A stretch of DNA of 64,000 nucleotides. Source: Bacillota bacterium (GTDB taxonomy: Bacteria; Bacillota; Clostridia; Acetivibrionales; JANLFN01). Shown here piece by piece: positions 62,706 through 64,000 of the stretch (its first letter is position 1; each line of letters starts with the position of its first letter). Under the pieces are notes generated by a model. It saw nothing but the letters and a program-made list of their open reading frames with translations, had not been told where the DNA came from and ran no database searches. Position numbers and translations under genes: made by a program. The stretch spans positions 104,289 to 168,288 of the forward strand of contig JAEWTV010000031.1 of assembly GCA_023397675.1 (NCBI GenBank). Reading direction: 5' to 3'.

Positions 62706-63911
62706 ATGTTAGAGGGTAAGACGGTTGTGGTAGGTGTATGTGGCGGAATTGCGGCATATAAGGTGGTTGATGTCGTCAGTAGGCTCAGAAAGAGCGGGGC
62801 TGATGTACATGTTATTATGACTGAAAATGCGGCAAAGTTTGTGTCGCCTTTAACTTTCCAATCCATATCTCACAACCCGGTAATTACAGATATGTTTGCC
62901 GAACCCAAACAGTGGTCGGTGGAGCATATAGCTCTTGCGGACAGGGCAGATTTGGTTGTTGTCGCTCCAGCTACAGCAAATATAATAGGTAAAGTGGCAA
63001 ATGGAATTGCCGATGATATGCTATCAACAACAATTATGGCTACAAAGGCAAAGGTTTTATTTGTACCTGCCATGAATTACAATATGTATGGTAATCAGAT
63101 TGTTCAGGAGAATATTGAAAAGCTTTCATACCTTGGTTATATATTTATGGAACCTGATACAGGTATGATGGCAGAGGGCAGTTCAGGCAAAGGAAGACTA
63201 CCCGAGCCAATAAGGATATATGAAGAAATCAAGTCGCAATTACAGACAACAAATGATTTGTCGGGTCTTAAGGTATTAATTACAGCAGGTCCGACACGAG
63301 AAGCTATTGATCCGGTTAGATATATAACGAATCATTCATCCGGAAAGATGGGCTATGCATTTGCAGCAGCTGCAGCAAGCAGGGGAGCAGACGTAAAAAT
63401 TATATCCGGACCTGTAAATATAGCGCCGCCAAAAGGAGTAAATGTTACAAGGGTTGTTTCTGCACAAGAGATGTATAACGAAGTAATGGAATTGTATGAT
63501 GACTTTGATATAATCATACTCGTTGCTGCAGTTGCCGATTACAGGGCAAAATATACGGCAGAAAACAAGATTAAAAAAAGCGATGATGATATGGTTATAG
63601 AACTTGTAAGAAACCCTGATATAGCAAAGGAACTTGGAAAGGTAAAGGGTGACAGGGTAGTAGTAGGGACATGTGCGGAAACGGAAAATTTATATGTGAA
63701 TGCAAAATCAAAACTTGAGTCCAAAAACTTTGACATCATTATGGCAAATGATGTTACAATGGAGGGAGCGGGTTTTGGAGTGGATACAAATATTGTTAAG
63801 ATAATAAAAAAGGATGGTAGCATCGTCGATCTGCCCATAATGGACAAACTTGAAGTTGCGGGAAAGGTACTTGACGAGGTTGTAAACCTTATAAATGAGG
63901 AGGAGAACTAA
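62706..63911 (+). CDS. coaBC: Bifunctional CoaBC (phosphopantothenoylcysteine synthetase/decarboxylase)
   Basis: Makes 4'-phosphopantetheine on the way to coenzyme A. The 401-residue protein has the flavin-binding decarboxylase half (VGVCGGIAAYK, VPAMNYNMY) and the synthetase half (ITAGPTREAIDPVRYITNHS, AAVADYR). GGAGGTGAGG precedes the ATG. The next gene starts right after its stop codon. Confidence 0.96.
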   Translation: MLEGKTVVVGVCGGIAAYKVVDVVSRLRKSGADVHVIMTENAAKFVSPLTFQSISHNPVITDMFAEPKQWSVEHIALADRADLVVVAPATANIIGKVANGIADDMLSTTIMATKAKVLFVPAMNYNMYGNQIVQENIEKLSYLGYIFMEPDTGMMAEGSSGKGRLPEPIRIYEEIKSQLQTTNDLSGLKVLITAGPTREAIDPVRYITNHSSGKMGYAFAAAAASRGADVKIISGPVNIAPPKGVNVTRVVSAQEMYNEVMELYDDFDIIILVAAVADYRAKYTAENKIKKSDDDMVIELVRNPDIAKELGKVKGDRVVVGTCAETENLYVNAKSKLESKNFDIIMANDVTMEGAGFGVDTNIVKIIKKDGSIVDLPIMDKLEVAGKVLDEVVNLINEEEN

Positions 63912-64000
63912 ATGGCTGAATTAACTATGGAAAAGCTTGTTGCATTAGCAAAAAATAGAGGATTTGTTTATCCTGGCTCAGATATTTACGGAGGACTTGC
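63912..64000 (+). CDS. glyS: Glycyl-tRNA synthetase, N-terminus (partial)
   Basis: The first 29 codons read MAELTMEKLVALAKNRGFVY then PGSDIYGGL. This matches the start of the single-chain (dimeric, eukaryote-like) class II glycyl-tRNA synthetase, whose N-terminus has K-x-RGF-x-x-P-x-S-x-IYGG. GGAGGAGAA, overlapping the end of coaBC, is the ribosome binding site. The rest lies outside the window. Confidence 0.8.
   Translation, partial: MAELTMEKLVALAKNRGFVYPGSDIYGGL

Overview
The window is low-GC, spore-former DNA of clostridial type. Signs of this are spoIIP, a CIRCE-controlled hrcA-grpE-dnaK-dnaJ operon, a T-box leader, a tandem glycine riboswitch, frequent TTG/GTG starts and G-rich Shine-Dalgarno sites. 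Gene content and the Re-type citrate synthase suggest the cellulolytic clostridia (Ruminiclostridium / Clostridium cluster III). That placement is an inference, not a database result.

Layout. 1-318: start of a chemoreceptor-like gene, minus strand. 780-7795: oxidative TCA-branch cluster with Re-citrate synthase, aconitase, a GntR/FCD regulator, NADP isocitrate dehydrogenase and a second, Si-type citrate synthase. A perfect 24-bp palindrome covers the -10 box of its promoter. 8010-9179: lipoprotein. 9247-9655: candidate type I toxin-antitoxin locus. 9684-14556: accessory island holding a three-gene defence cassette: CD-NTase, Cap15-like 2TM beta-barrel effector and an OLD-type ATPase/TOPRIM nuclease. 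The island lies inside about 350-bp inverted repeats, which lie inside 146-bp REP-like direct repeats. It ends beside tRNA-Glu(CTC). 14761-25409: rRNA modification genes, half-size TSUP transporters, a TetR-ABC exporter set, a heavy-metal P-type ATPase, a TrmB-type regulator and lysA. 25473-29433: a thymidylate-synthase-like gene, then a glycine riboswitch ahead of an aminotransferase and serA (serine synthesis). 29569-43128: housekeeping genes fabI, recJ, apt, rel, dtd, an MBL hydrolase, hemZ, T-box-hisS-aspS and lepB. 43291-47577: a very large acyl-CoA dehydratase activase-related protein. 47642-60167: spoIIP, lepA, hemW, hrcA-grpE-dnaK-dnaJ, prmA and rsmE. 60412-64000: yicC, remA, gmk, rpoZ, coaBC and the start of a glycyl-tRNA synthetase.

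How the parts work together. The first cluster makes 2-oxoglutarate from oxaloacetate and acetyl-CoA. The serine operon seems to sense glycine. The dnaK operon carries its own repressor and operator. The defence cassette is predicted to answer phage by making a cyclic oligonucleotide that triggers a membrane effector; the role of the OLD nuclease in it is open. Four gene boundaries (780-cluster, lepA/hemW, dnaJ/prmA, rpoZ/coaBC) carry one family of TACAG-rich intergenic repeats, two copies of which have an inverted partner.
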